From Podospora pseudoanserina (lineage: Eukaryota > Ascomycota > Sordariomycetes > Sordariales > Podosporaceae): a stretch of DNA of 64,000 nt. Positions 46,194 to 58,354 of this stretch are shown here, one piece after another. The notes beneath the pieces are model-generated. The model was not told where the DNA came from. It ran no database searches and saw nothing but the letters and a program-made list of their open reading frames with translations. The DNA is taken from positions 3,960,082 to 4,024,081 of the forward strand of contig NC_085922.1 in the NCBI RefSeq assembly GCF_035222485.1. The letters run 5' to 3'. Each line of letters begins with the position of its first letter. The first letter of the stretch is position 1. Position numbers and translations under genes: made by a program.

Positions 46194-47078
46194 TCACGCG
46201 CAAACAGTCGACGAAACACCATTGTAACCCGCCCCCGTAACCATCCCACAAGTCGCTTTCCTCCCACTCTCCCATATCCCGGCTGACGGGCTCAAGACCA
46301 GCGCAGGGATCTCTAAATGTTCCTCGTCACCTTCCACCTCGACTCTGAATCGTCCGATCTCGGTGAAGCCTAGTTTGGTGTACAAACGAAGTCCCATGGG
46401 GCTCGCAAACACAGTGGTGTATAATCCCAACCTCTGTGCCTCCTGAATCCCCCACTCTGTCAAGGCCTTGCCTGCCCCCCGACGTTGGTAGTCGGGGTGG
46501 CAAAGCAGGATCCTGAGCATGACATGTCCTCTTTTATATTTCGCATCGAAGAAGGACGCCTTGTATCGAACGCAGGCGGATTTAAAAGCGTCCATTCTGT
46601 CCTTGTGGCCGATGGTGATGGGAACGCCGAGGGAGGATGGTTGTTGGGAGGGGAGCGGCTCTGTGTAACATGGGTTGCGGTTAGGATCTTTTCTTCTTCT
46701 CCTGTGTCGTGATGTCTAAGACAACCACAATGGACATATGCACATGGGATAAGCTGAAGAAAATGACATACCCAAGCTCCCGGTGCGGGCCTGGACCCTG
46801 TGTTGCGAAGCCGGCGTATCCCAGACGGCAAAGGCAACGACCCGCATGGCCCCGGCATCGGTGGCGCTCGGCATCTCGCAGACGACCACGGTACTGGATG
46901 CTAAGTACTCGGTGCATTTCTGGCGACAGAGCAGAGCAAACTCGGATGGATAGCGATGGCGATCGGGGAACCGGTAGGGGTAGATGGGGTCCTGGCGCGA
47001 TGCTGCGTTGAGGACTTCTGTCATGGCCGGGAGATCGGCCTCGGTAGCCAGGCGGAGATTGTGCTGGAGGGAAGCCAT
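46194..47078 (-). CDS. GNAT-family N-acetyltransferase
   Basis: A 257-residue acetyltransferase of the GNAT superfamily using acetyl-CoA. On the minus strand, exon 1 is 47078-46772 and exon 2 is 46660-46194. The intron has donor GTATGT, branch CCTAACC and acceptor TACACAG; an upstream AAAAG would also keep frame and add 9 residues. Exon 1 gives the N-terminal strand-helix (LRLATEADLPAMTEVLNAA) and a strand before the junction (VVAFAVWD). Exon 2 has the acetyl-CoA loop in LCHPDYQRRGAGKALTEWGIQEA (Q/R-x-x-G-x-G/A form) and the C-terminal SPMGLRLYTKLGF segment. Substrate unknown; many fungal paralogues of this type exist. Cytosolic, no signal. Confidence 0.88.
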
Positions 47079-50000
47079 GTTGGGCGTTAATAATGATGGA
47101 TTGGCGCACTGTGGGGACTACTCCGCCTGTGGGGTGAAGACATGCAGTGATGTGGGCATGAACATGATCAGTGGTATCCTAAAAGGATGGGGAGATGATG
47201 GGTAAATGTAGATGTAGGCTGTGGTATGTAATGTGGTAAGGTAGTGTTGGAGCGTGTCGAATTGGTAGGACAATGACGATGTGATGTGCAATTGGGGGGG
47301 GGAAAGGCAAAAAGGGGGGGAAGGGGGGGGGTTGAAGGCAAATGGGAAGAAAGGGATGAAGGTAGAGATGGGACAAGATGGGATTTTGGTTTCTTCAGAC
47401 CGAATTTCGCACATTTCGGCAGGCTGGGTGACCTCATCTGGTGAACCGAGTGGGACTTGCCCTGCCTTGGAAACTCGAGGCTTGGCAGGCTAAGCACTGA
47501 TCTGCTATGACGTAGGTCAAGCTCTTTCGTCCCGCCGCCGCTGCTTCCCCCGCGGCGGTTGGCTGTCGTCCATTGGCTGCAACGACTGCAAGCCATCAAA
47601 CCCTGGGCGCATCGGATATCAGGGCCTGGACTACTGATGATCGCCATTGCATTCCTTCCAGGGTTCTCCATCCGGCCATCGGACTGCAGAAACACAAGAT
47701 GTCGTGGTCCTTGACAACAATCCATCGGGTGTACAACATCGGAACATTCCCAGCACGCACAATGCACGTCAATTGATCTCGGATGTCAGGACTTGCATTA
47801 TTTCGACACGAGATGATTGGCTGTCATGTGCGAGGCTCTCTTTAACCAGATGCTGACGTCCGACGATGACTCCATGGTGTTTTGGACGATCTGCTTGTCT
47901 GTGGCACATGTCAGCTGAAAAGAAATTTGGGAACTTCGATGCACGATTACGTACTGGCTCAGGGTTAAGGTGAAGCTCAGGGGTATATTCTGAGCATGTT
48001 CCAACTGCCCCATGGGACCAAGTAAACTCTGAGACACGATAACCTCGTTAGCATTCGATGCAGGTCTTGAGATGTGACCATAACATCTCACCATTGCATC
48101 TCATGAGTGACGTATATGCGCCCCTGGGAGGTGTTTGGGTCATCTGTTGAATCATGAGAAAGCTGTCTGTTTGTGTTTGTGAAGAACTGGACGGCCGATG
48201 TTGGTTGCTGGCATCTGACATGATGATCTTGGTACGAAAAAGCAAAGAGAAAAAAAAAGAAACATGCCGCGCTTGCTTCGACCTGGAATTTGCTACAGCC
48301 ACACACGCCGTGATATATGCCAAAATTCCGAGTTGAGTTGCCATGGGATAGTTACCTTCGGTAGCCCGTGAAAACTACACTCCAGCTTCTCTACACGCTG
48401 CTCTGTTATCCCGTGGGATCTTGAAGCGACGTAGATTCCCAAATTGGGAAGCCGTGAACGACAAGCGCAGGGTGAAAGATGGGCACCCGTGCCGATTGGT
48501 CGGAGCCCAAATGGATATCGAATTGTAGATCATGCTCGGTGTATCCCGCAACGTGACCATTTTCAGACATCGGTTCTTTTGTCCACGTCCCTTGATTGGA
48601 TGGCTATATGGGCCGATCAAGGTCCCTAGCAGGAACCATGGCATAGGGTTTGATTTATCGTCCCATATTGGTGGCAACAGCCAGCTCACTGGTAACCTCC
48701 GTCTTTGGATTCAAAGAGGGGATTTGGCTGGGCTGGATGACATCTCCACTTTGATCGTACCTTATGCTAGGTATGAAGGTGTATGTTGAGGCACCAGTGG
48801 TGACGGCAAGGCAGAATAGACCCTGAAGAGCGGCAACAGCTCCTGGGCCGGCGAAGAGCCACTCATGGCGAGGAAAGCCTGAGATGTTGTTGAAGTGAGA
48901 AAAGAAACCACGGGAGAAGGAAGAACTGACGTAGGGGTGATCGTCGAAATAAGGTGATTTTCGTGGCCAAACATAGGAGCCGTTGGCCGGTTACAGTCCG
49001 CTATGAGGGCGCAGCATCCCCTGATTGGATGTTGGGTCAATCCGATCTGGCCCAGCATGGCATAAGCCTCCCAGTCGGTACGTCACTGAGCGGTTATGAG
49101 TCCTGAAAATCCGGTAAACCAAGGAAATTTCCGTCATCAAACGTACAAGGGATGGAAAAGAGGCCATGCATCTCCTATTCTGGACTTTGTTGACAAAGTC
49201 ATGTGCCGAACTCGTGATTCTCGGCCAGCCATACCGTTTCGACTTTGGGAAATCTGGATGCGTGGGGTGCCTGGAGGCTCCCGTGGGTGCTGACCCAGGA
49301 TCTCATAACTCCTCTGCCTTATCCTCGCTCGAGGATGGCCGTCCAGACGGTTAAGTGTGCTTCTCGACCAACTGCTCCGTGATCTCAAAGACTCACCTCA
49401 TACCTGCCCAACCACCCTCACCAAATCACCACCAACTTCAAGCTGGAGTTTCTTGGAGGTCTTATTCCCGTTATTGAATCTGCCTTTGGTGCATGCCGAG
49501 CCCAACACATCACACCTGTCGCCTCTTGCATATTATTAGTTTGCTCGCTGCCAGTTGTTCCTGAAGGTGAGTGGCGTGGATGCTATAATGATTGGCGGGA
49601 AACTAACATGGCGATTGTTCAGTGCAGGAAGGACCAGCGGGATTCTGGCGAGATATAACTGCTGGAACCGATCAATAGCTGATGTGTCTCGGATCACAGG
49701 GTGTACATTCCCAACAAAAGTCCAAGGTGAGATGAGATCCAAGCATTCCAGATAGTGGCCTGTTGCTAATCCTACCAAGATTCTGGGACCTGTTCAGCTG
49801 GATGGCATTATGATTGACTGAGGACAATGGAGGTTCGCCAAGTGTATGTGTCGGTTTGAGTCCGTCACTATTTCAGGAACTTGGGATGGTTGCTAACTGT
49901 TTTGATAGGATTCTGTACTGAACATCGCCACGCTGAGAATGCGCACCCACGGCACTGGAGGCCCCCGATCAACAAGCGTCGGTAGTCCTAATTGCCGATC

Positions 50001-50460
50001 GCCAGCTCCCGAAACCCGCTAAACAAACGGCCCCCAGCCCGCTAGCGAGTCTCGCCTCGGGCTGCAACACCTCAGCACGACAGGAGACAGCCCAAGTCCA
50101 GGTCTTTGAGAGAAAATCGGCTTCAACGTCGCGGCCATGTGCGACTCGATTGGCTGTGTGTGTTGGGGGGTGGTGGACGGCCGGTTTGGATTTTCTGCAC
50201 CGGTTAGCACACGCTCTGCTGTTGGCTCATTCGTTGATCGGTTTCGATGGGCTATCCCGACCGGCCATGATTGGCCGCGTCCGTTACACATCCCCCGCGA
50301 CCACCATTCTGGCCAGGGTCCGCGCAGGGTCCGACCTTATTATCCAGAGCCGCATCAGGATATCAACTCCCTCAACAGTCTCAACTTCCTCCTTGGATAT
50401 CATCTCGCCTCGCTCCCTTCATCAGACCAGCAATCGCCCGCCCTTTTGGCCGCCCTCACC
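47079..50460. other. Large divergent intergenic region
   Basis: About 3.4 kb between the GNAT gene and the Zn2Cys6 factor, the longest gene-poor stretch outside the AT-rich end. It has G runs of 9, 7 and 9 at 47294-47302, 47314-47320 and 47323-47331, upstream of the GNAT gene. Several open frames (such as 47168-47767 minus and 48762-49058 minus) are low-complexity or lack domains. An unrecognised gene or long leader for the transcription factor is possible. Confidence 0.45.
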
Positions 50461-52683
50461 ATGGACTTTTCCGGCAAGGACCTTGAGGACATCCAGCGTG
50501 TCGCCGGCCTCTTGAATCTCACTGTGGACGAGCTGCTCGAGCAGAGCCGTGCCCGCACCCAGCTGGCCGAGCCTGCCACCACACCTATCCAGCAGCAGCA
50601 GCAATCCCTCCCCCTTCATTCCTTACAGCCGCAAGCCGTGCATTCGACCTGGTACCAAGCTCACCCCCTTCAGGATGAGCATTATCGACCCCCTGTGGAG
50701 ATAGACCTGGAGTCCCTCGAGTTTGAAGACGATCTTGCTCAGCTGCCACAGGAAACTTCCGTGTCACATCTCCAGGGGACCACGGTGGAGCTTCTGAACC
50801 CTCGGCGCTCAGAGTATGACTGTGACGTGGGAATTTGGGATTTCGAGATGGTTGGAGACAGCTTTGAATTTGACAACGTCCGCTATCGCCCTGGTCATGA
50901 ACAGAGCTCTTCGGTCTCGGCCACCCCAATGCAGCTGGACTCGGAATCATTGAGCGACAACCTACGCGAAGAGCCTGTCATTGTGGACGACGCATCGACA
51001 GACTGGGCACTTGTGCCTTCGCCACCTGATTCGCAGTCCTCGGCCATGTCCCCTTCTTCGGGCTCGGGAGAGAAGCGTTACCCTGCTCTTGCGCCGAAAG
51101 CTTCCAGGTCAAGCTCTCACTCGGTATCAGAGGGCTCCTCACATCGTGTCCGGAAGAAGCGCAGTCCGTATGAAGGTAGCAAAAAGACCGACACACATCT
51201 CACCCGACAGGTGCATGCCTGTGTCAGATGTAGGATGCAAAGGAATAGGGCAAGTTTTTTAGTACTTCAATGTCCTTTCTCGAGAACTAACACTTTTTAG
51301 TGCATTCCCGATCCCAGCAACCCTCGCGGCCCTTGCTTGACATGCCAACAGAGAACCGTCCGCATGAGCCGGCTGCCATGTCTACGGTACATGGTAACAG
51401 ACACCATACTCTTCCGGACTGGGCTCGACTACATGCCCTTTTACAGAAACCACCCCATGATAGGTCCCAACTATGGCGATTTTCACTTGGAGCGGGAATG
51501 GGTGCCAGGTCCATCCAAGTATCTCTGCTTGGGGCAGATTGGATCCATGAGCTTCAAGGTAGAGTTGAGACAGTTCGTGCCGCCCTTGAACTCGGGAGAT
51601 GTGGATTTGAAAAACAGGCCCATGTATGCCGTCCCCTGGGCCGTGGCCGACCCGGAAGCTGTGGTGCAATCAATCCACGAATACATTGATCGCGGCATCA
51701 CACGCTACATGGACGCCTATCTTGACGACTCGGATGACCTTGTCTGGGGAATCTTTCAGGCTGCCTACCGGGCATCCATCTTCCCTGTCCCGGTATGTTG
51801 TTGTTGGCTGTATATCGGTTCGTCTTGTTACTAATATGAATGCCCTTGACCAGAATGAAATGCTTCGGAAGACGCTCAAGCTGTGGGTGGCTTGTCGATT
51901 TGTCGAGTCCAAGTGGCGGTGCTGGGCTGCGGCTGGATGGGCCGACGATGACATCAAGGCGTCGAATCCTCAGGACCCCTTTTACAAAGACATCGATTCC
52001 CTGCCTCCGTATCTAGACTACCAGGTGGCATCCATCATCATCCACCGCATCCTCAGTCCTCTCCGAAAAGACGTGCTGCGTGAACTGCAAGCGACGTTCA
52101 ACGTCCACAGCCCCAATGATTGGTTCATCAGCTTCCTGGCTTCGTTCATCTTGCTGCAAAACTACGAAATGCAGATGCTCTTCCAGCAGCAGTTTGCGTC
52201 CAGAAGGAAAGCCAGGGTAAGTCACATCTCCCGGGCCCGGGGAGCCGCGCTTTGCTCCGATGAATGCGCTAACCCGCCTGGCTGCTTTGACAGGTAAAGT
52301 ACCTCGACATGCCACTCGTCAGGGCCACAAATTCGGGGGCGAAGACGATTCTGGCTCACTTCCACTACTGCTACAAAGGCCAGCAGCTGTTCACAGAGGG
52401 ATTTAACTGGAACGCCCCGCGAGTGCGTCGGATGGCGCGCCTGGATAAGGAACAAACCGATTTTATGGCGCAGTGCCGCGACATTGTGGTCAAGAAGGGT
52501 AAGACAAGCCCTCAGCTGGTGTTCTGTGTACAGCACTGACAATGACCAGGCCCCGTCTTTGAAGCCATCAACCACACGGACGAGTATCACAAGAAGTATT
52601 GGTATACGAGCCAGCTCTTCGACCCAGATTGGACGCCTCGCGATACGCTGGAACATGCCCCGCCGGCCGAGATGGAGGCTTGA
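50461..52683 (+). CDS. Zn2Cys6-type transcription factor
   Basis: A 660-residue nuclear regulator. Exons 50461-51249, 51301-51792, 51854-52216, 52294-52498 and 52550-52683, total in frame. Start 50461 (accATGG) was chosen over upstream in-frame ATGs. Residues 1-250 are acidic and Gln/Ser-rich with a basic VRKKRSPYEGSKK next to the zinc cluster. The cluster is CX2CX6CX10CX2CX11C, with Cys at 254, 257, 264, 275, 278 and 290, in HACVRCRMQRNR and GPCLTCQQR. It is unusual in lying mid-protein. The intron that splits it starts with GCAAGT, a GC-AG intron; no GT donor keeps the frame. The C-terminal 370 residues resemble the fungal factor regulatory region (WVACRFVESKWRCW, PPYLDYQVASIIIHRIL). It lies 521 bp before the TauD dioxygenase gene. 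Confidence 0.88.
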
Positions 52684-53204
52684 AAGTGGCCTGATTTCTG
52701 CCCATGCTTGTCTCGTTTTGGTAATCTGGATGACCTGGTTGTGTGGCCAGCAGGGTGTGAGCTGAACGAGAGCCCCTCACTTGACAGCTCGGGTCGAGTT
52801 CGAGACCAACGGGAAGCCAACGGGTCGATTAGCACACGAAATGTAGACTCCGCCAATAAGCAGCCCCGCTCTTATCACCTGCAGTGTGCTCGTGCGAAGA
52901 GGAGGGGGGGCGTCGTCCTAAATCCGGCATGGGCTATTGGGTAGGCGTGCAGTCGACCCCTCCTGCTGTCTTACCTTACCCGACATAGAAGACCCTCATT
53001 TTGCGGAGTTGCGACTTTCTCGGAATCTTGAGCCGCATCACATCGTGTTACCAATTCGCACGGCTTCGTGCACCCACCTCTTTTGCAAGACGCGCTGTAG
53101 AAGCCTATATAGATGGCTTAGGGGCTGCTGGATGTCCTTTTTCCTTCCAGAGCATCACCAGCAACAGCCTCGACTCATTCGTTATTATTTCCACAACATT
53201 CACA
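52684..53204. other. Intergenic region
   Basis: Spacer between the transcription factor and the dioxygenase gene. A TATATAG lies near 53105-53111, about 95 nt before the dioxygenase start. No gene seen. Confidence 0.5.
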
Positions 53205-54541
53205 ATGGGCGCCGAAACCATCCTCTCACATACCGAGCATATCCCCGCCTGGGGTGATTTGACGCTGACTCTGAAGGGTGAGCTGGCCCATGCAACCAAA
53301 ACACCCAAGCTGCCAGACGAGATCAGCGGCCCCCTTGCCTGGAACCCTTCAACCTTTGAGTCTGACGCCGACTACACTATCACCCTCGACGACAGGGAGA
53401 CTAAGGAGGTCAGGTCTGCCCTCTCCCACTTCAACGGTACGTCGTGTTATGCCTCCTGCCTTGTAGCTGGTTCTAGCTAACAAAAAGAAGACCTCGACCT
53501 TTCTGGAAGCGAGGTTTCTACCACCACTTTCCCGCTTCCCACTCTCGGCCCAAAGCTTAGGCAGGCTGCTGAGGATGTTCACAACGGAAAAGGCTTTGTT
53601 GTTGTCCGAGGTATCCGGGATATGCAGCCCGGCGAGTTCTCACCTGAGGACAAGATCATCATCTTCCTTGGGATTTCGAGCTACATTGCCGGTGCTCGGG
53701 GGAGGCAGGATGAGAACGGCAACATGCTGTGTAAGTTGAGTGTTTCTGAGTTTAGTGCCGCGTAACTAACGAGAGACAAGCGCATATTCGCAATGCCAAG
53801 CTGTCAAAGACACCACAGTCCCAGCGCCCAACCAGATACTCATCTCGTGCTTCTGTAGGTCACGCCAGGCCATCTGTCGAAGCTGCTGGCCGCTGACCTG
53901 TTCTGATCTAGACATTCCACACCGACACATTCTGTGACATTCTTGCTCTCCAGTCGCGCAGTAATGCCATGGAGGGCGGAGCCACCCTTGTCTCGTCCAC
54001 CTGGACCGTCTATAACAAGCTCCAAAAGGAGCATCCAAAACTCTGCGAGCTCCTTGCGCAGCCCATCTGGCCTTTTGACAGCCGGGGAAGCTTCTTCCCC
54101 TGCAGCACTCGACCTCTGCTGTATCATCACGACGGAAAGGTTATGATGAACTTTGCTCGCGAACCCCTGCTGGGTCTGGAGGATGTCAAGCGCAAGGCGG
54201 GTCTTCCTGTACTCTCACAGGAGCAAAAGAATGCCCTGGAAATTGTGGAGAGGCTCGCAACCGAGGGCCAGATAAGCATTAACACTGAGCCTGGTGACCT
54301 GCTCTTCATCAACAACCACGGGGTTCTCCACTCACGAGAAGAATTCACCGACGCTGTCGAGAACCCTCGCTATCTCGTCAGAATGTGGCTCAAGAACGAG
54401 GAGCTCGCTTGGGATCTCCCTGAGGACCTCCAGTACGGCAACTCACGAATTTATGACCGGGACAATGGTCTCGGCGAAAGGTGGAATCTGGCGGACACTC
54501 CCCGTATTGAATTCGCCGTGGCTGAGCGGCTTACCTCTTGA
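53205..54541 (+). CDS. TauD/TfdA-family 2-oxoglutarate dioxygenase
   Basis: A 392-residue Fe(II)/2-oxoglutarate-dependent dioxygenase of the TauD/TfdA family; fungal relatives oxidise taurine, sulfonates, carnitine precursors or secondary metabolites, so the substrate is open. Exons 53205-53436, 53488-53730, 53781-53854 and 53912-54541, all joining in frame. The iron triad is visible: His186 and Asp188 in FHTDTFCD and His323 in GVLHSREEF; Arg340 in YLVRMWL fits the 2-oxoglutarate anchor. FVVVRGI and GGATLVSSTWTVYN are other family strands. No signal peptide, so cytosolic. Downstream of a Zn2Cys6 factor on the same strand, which might regulate it. Confidence 0.9.
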
Positions 54542-56307
54542 GCCGCATCTATCTAATGGGTAATGATTGTGATGACTGAGACAAAGGGCAAAAAACAGGC
54601 GTTGGGGACACGGAGTTGAAGCGTAGGAGGCTTGACAAAAGCCACACTTGTTTTTGGTTTGGGTTCTTTTTTTTACGCATTTTTAATTTTTTGGAGCCAA
54701 AGTTTTTTCACTTTTGGCAGGTGGTTTTCTTGGCATTCAGGGGTTTGCACGCAGCTTTGGTTTCCGAGACATTGAGCAGAATCACAATCGATTATTTTAC
54801 TTTTTTGGACAGCGCCTCCCAATCGGGAAAACGACTCGGGGGCCTGGTCTTTCTTTTGGGAATTTTCGTTGGCACCAAGAGGCAGAAAAACAGATAGCGG
54901 GCTTTAGGGCAGACCCCCCGCCATTCAATGTGGATGCAAAGCCACTTGCTGGATCACGACGCTATGGAAGGCTTGCCAACAAATCTGGCGGCTACACCTA
55001 GAGGTAGCCAGCAAAGCAAAAATCACTAATCGACAAATCACAGAGAATCCAGATAATCGCACACAGTGCGGCGTTAGTACATAATGTTCTATCCGGAGAG
55101 GGATAGCGAAGGGTGTTTGGACGGCGAGAGGTGTGAATGGGACTCGGTGATCTAGCCCTATGCAAACCCAAGGAGAGGGGGCATGGACTTCTGCAACCCT
55201 GTCATCTGCAGCAAGGGACCAATATTTGCGGCTGTTATACCTGTTTTCTCCCACACTGTCTCATCTCATGTGCCCAAAAAGGACAGGAACTTGTGAGCGT
55301 GTGGAGAAAATGCCCGTGATTTGACAGGCTGACTGCAGAACCTAGGAAGAGGAGGGGCGTGTACATGAAGGGTGCTCTCGTTTCCTCATCGGACCGCTGC
55401 TGATGAGCGGGAGCCGGCCAGTGAGAGGACGGTCCGGTCCCGAGGGCGGGCAGGACTGGCTGCGGGTGTTGTGGAAGGGTAGGTGGAGCAAGCCATCTCA
55501 CATGTGGGCGTGGTTCGTGGGCTTGCATTGTTGTGTCCCCCGATTTTGGGGTCTTGGGGTCTCATTTTCTTGGATGATGGTGGGGGAGTGTCTTGGTGGC
55601 CGGGTTTGCTCGGCATTTGTGAGTTAATATTCGGGAGTTGGGGGCGGATAGAAGTTTGGATTATAGTCGGGTACGATTGTAGTTCTCAGGGTCCTCCCAC
55701 TATGTTGATCGTGCTGGTTTCCCGTCCACGCCGTCGTACATGGCTGTTTACCACGAGACTGGTTGCTTGGCACTAGCGTAGGGCTGGTGACCGGTTCGAC
55801 AGAGGTATGTATGAGCGATGCGGCATATTCCTTCTCCGAGATGGAAATGATAAACCGGGGATCGACCGGTTGCCTGCCGAGGCCGGTAAGATGCGGGGCA
55901 GTTAGGGTGCTTACTCACTATTAGTCAGTCCAAGTACAGTGGGGTCCCACGAGGGCGTCATTGAAAAGTTTGTCAAAGTTTGAGGATATAGTGATGATGC
56001 GGTCCCTTAGTTTTGCAACGAGACATGGTATCACAGGACTGCCGGAGTGGTGGAAATCTCATGATCTTGGCGTTACATGCACAAACATGTGAGTGAGCTT
56101 GTCTTCTGGGCCTGGCTGGTGTTACAGTTGCGCGTTTCGGAGTTAAAGACCAGATAACATTTGTGAAAAGTGAAAAGTGAAAGATGATGAGGCCCCGCCC
56201 AAGGCTTGACTGCCTACTTAAAACGAGAGAGTGGGAGCCTGGCATACAATGGATTTGTTTGCATTCGACAGCATCATTGACCGGTCACTACCATCGCAGG
56301 AGAAAGC
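54542..56307. other. Intergenic region
   Basis: About 1.8 kb with no supported gene. T-rich runs occur near 54669 and 54690. The remaining short frames on both strands have no domain. Contains the promoter of the kinase-like gene. Confidence 0.5.
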
Positions 56308-58134
56308 ATGGAACTCTCAAGCACCGTTGTCGCCGACGTTCTGACCCCTCTGGCAGTTTACCAACTGCAGAAGCCAGTTGAGCAACACTCTAAATCACCA
56401 GAGAAAGAAGATACCGCTAGAGGCCAAAACCTAGCTTGGAACCGAGACGACTTGATTCGCAGTCTTACGCCCTCAGTCGACCCAAAATGGAGAATCGATG
56501 GAGTTGATACCGACGGCAGACGCTTCTTCGCCTTGCCCCTATTTGCCATAGACAAGCAGCCAGTCCGAATCGATGTTTGGCTCCCACCTTTTGAGGAGTA
56601 CCCCCTCGAACTTCGAAGCAACTTGAAGCCCGAGGAGGCCATATACACCCCCAGAGACCAACTTCTTTCGCTTCCCATCTCAAAGTTTCTGCTCAAGACT
56701 CTCGAAGAGTGGTCACCTACCGTACCGGGCTTTGAGCGAGACTATCTGGCGGCTCCTTTTGGCTCCCGCATCATCATCGCTGACATCGCCGCCTCCACCC
56801 GAGACATGACTATTTACCTGCTGCCTGATTACGACATTGAGCAGAACATGTGCAGCGTCGACCAGCTCAAGAAGGCCTGGTGTAACAAGGTGAACGAGGA
56901 GGATTGGCCCCCTACCATCGATGTGAGTGAGCTCAGCTTCAAGAAGCAGATTCACGAAGCAATCAGTCTTGTCACCTTGCCAGGACAATTGGGCGACCGG
57001 CTGGTTGTGCTCAAATCGTTGCTGAGAGACCAGCGATACATGTACAACGAGATCAAGACCCTTCTATCGCTCGGACCTCATGCCAACTTGGTGCCGAGGC
57101 CGCTTTTTCTCGTGACGAAGAAGGCAAAGTTTGGCGGCAAGAGGGGGGTTGCAGGCTTCGTGATGGAGTATTTTGAGGGCGGATCCCTCAAGGACTTGCT
57201 GCTTAGGAGCAAGGCTGAGGGAGCCGAGTTGGACATGCGGCAAAAACTCCGGTTTGCGAGGCAGTTGACAGAGGTCTTGATTCATGTCAATCAGCACCGA
57301 TTCGGGTTCTATCCGGATTTGAAGCCGGACAATCTCGTCATTCGCTCCGACGGCAAGACAGAAGAGGTCATGGACCTGGTGTTGCTGGATTTGGAACAGC
57401 GAGGGGGTTGGTTTTCGTGGAGCCCCCCTGAGGTGCTGTACATTGAGTATATGGAGATTCTTGCCACATGGCTTGACTATGAACACGGTCAACAGAAGCA
57501 ACGGGCTACCGAGAGGTTGCAGAACTGCCTTGGTAGCTGGGAGGCCACTAGCCAGTCAACGAGGTACAAGGACCAGGATGGTGGGTTTAGCTTTGCTTGG
57601 AAGGCCCTGTTGCAGGAAAGGCTGGAGACAAACAGCAAGAGGTTGGAAAGAGCACAAGTGTTTATGCTGGGGAAATTGTTGTGGTGTCTGTTCGAAGGTG
57701 AGGCGAGACTGAGGTGTGGCATTGACCACGAAATTCTCCAGGAAAATGATGCACAAGATGCCATTGGGTTTCCGCACTTCGACAATACACCCAAACATGT
57801 GCAGGACATGATCAGGGAATGCACAAGGGGGGCCCCAGAATGGGAGGTCGATGAGAAGAGAGGACGAAAGACTGGGTTGACCCTGAAGGGTGGTAAGTTG
57901 GTACAGACCAAAAGCATCAGTGTCGATGAAGTCACAGATACTGCGACAAGAAAAATCGCTAGAGCTTTCTGGGAACGAGAGCTGGAGCAAGCCAATGCTT
58001 TCATGGATGAGTTGCTCTCGTGCGAGCGACCGGGTATCGATGCGACAGGCTGCATCCTCCCCGAGGCAAAACGTCGGCCACTGCTTGCAGACATACTTTC
58101 GAGATTGGTCGAGTTTGAGAAAGTGTGTTTGTGA
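56308..58134 (+). CDS. Divergent protein kinase-like protein
   Basis: A 608-residue intronless protein with a degenerate kinase fold. Residues 1-230 match nothing I recognise (RIDVWLPPFEEYPLEL, DMTIYLLPDYDIEQ). From there a kinase-like core can be followed: a possible beta-3 Lys236 in VVLKSLL, an alpha-C Glu in YNEIKTLL, hinge-like FVMEYFEGGSLKDLLL, a catalytic-loop equivalent FYPDLKPDN (Asp337, Lys339, Asn342) where HRD has become YPD, and DLEQ with Asp361 where DFG would be. SPPE replaces APE. A glycine-rich loop is not visible. Active-site Asp/Lys/Asn being kept argues against a complete pseudokinase. The last 230 residues include RKIARAFWERELEQANAFM. Start 56308 has agcATGG context. No signal peptide. 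Confidence 0.75.
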   Translation: MELSSTVVADVLTPLAVYQLQKPVEQHSKSPEKEDTARGQNLAWNRDDLIRSLTPSVDPKWRIDGVDTDGRRFFALPLFAIDKQPVRIDVWLPPFEEYPLELRSNLKPEEAIYTPRDQLLSLPISKFLLKTLEEWSPTVPGFERDYLAAPFGSRIIIADIAASTRDMTIYLLPDYDIEQNMCSVDQLKKAWCNKVNEEDWPPTIDVSELSFKKQIHEAISLVTLPGQLGDRLVVLKSLLRDQRYMYNEIKTLLSLGPHANLVPRPLFLVTKKAKFGGKRGVAGFVMEYFEGGSLKDLLLRSKAEGAELDMRQKLRFARQLTEVLIHVNQHRFGFYPDLKPDNLVIRSDGKTEEVMDLVLLDLEQRGGWFSWSPPEVLYIEYMEILATWLDYEHGQQKQRATERLQNCLGSWEATSQSTRYKDQDGGFSFAWKALLQERLETNSKRLERAQVFMLGKLLWCLFEGEARLRCGIDHEILQENDAQDAIGFPHFDNTPKHVQDMIRECTRGAPEWEVDEKRGRKTGLTLKGGKLVQTKSISVDEVTDTATRKIARAFWERELEQANAFMDELLSCERPGIDATGCILPEAKRRPLLADILSRLVEFEKVCL

Positions 58135-58354
58135 CGAGTTATTTGCTTTTGAGCTGGAGCGAGTGGGGCAGATTCAGAGGTAAAGGGGTTTTCAGATTGG
58201 TGTAGGCCAGCGCAGGATTAGGTATTTCTTGAGTTCAAATCGGCTGAATATAGTTTTGCCTGCAGTATCATAAACAATAACTCGGCAATATGCGACGTGT
58301 CATTCCATCTTGATGCTTGATTACGAAGGTTTGTCTGATGGCTTCCCATCGCGA

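Noticed and set aside
47168-47767. 199-codon minus-strand frame upstream of the GNAT gene
   Set aside because: Its second half is the translation of C-rich runs (Pro/Ser/His) and no domain is seen.
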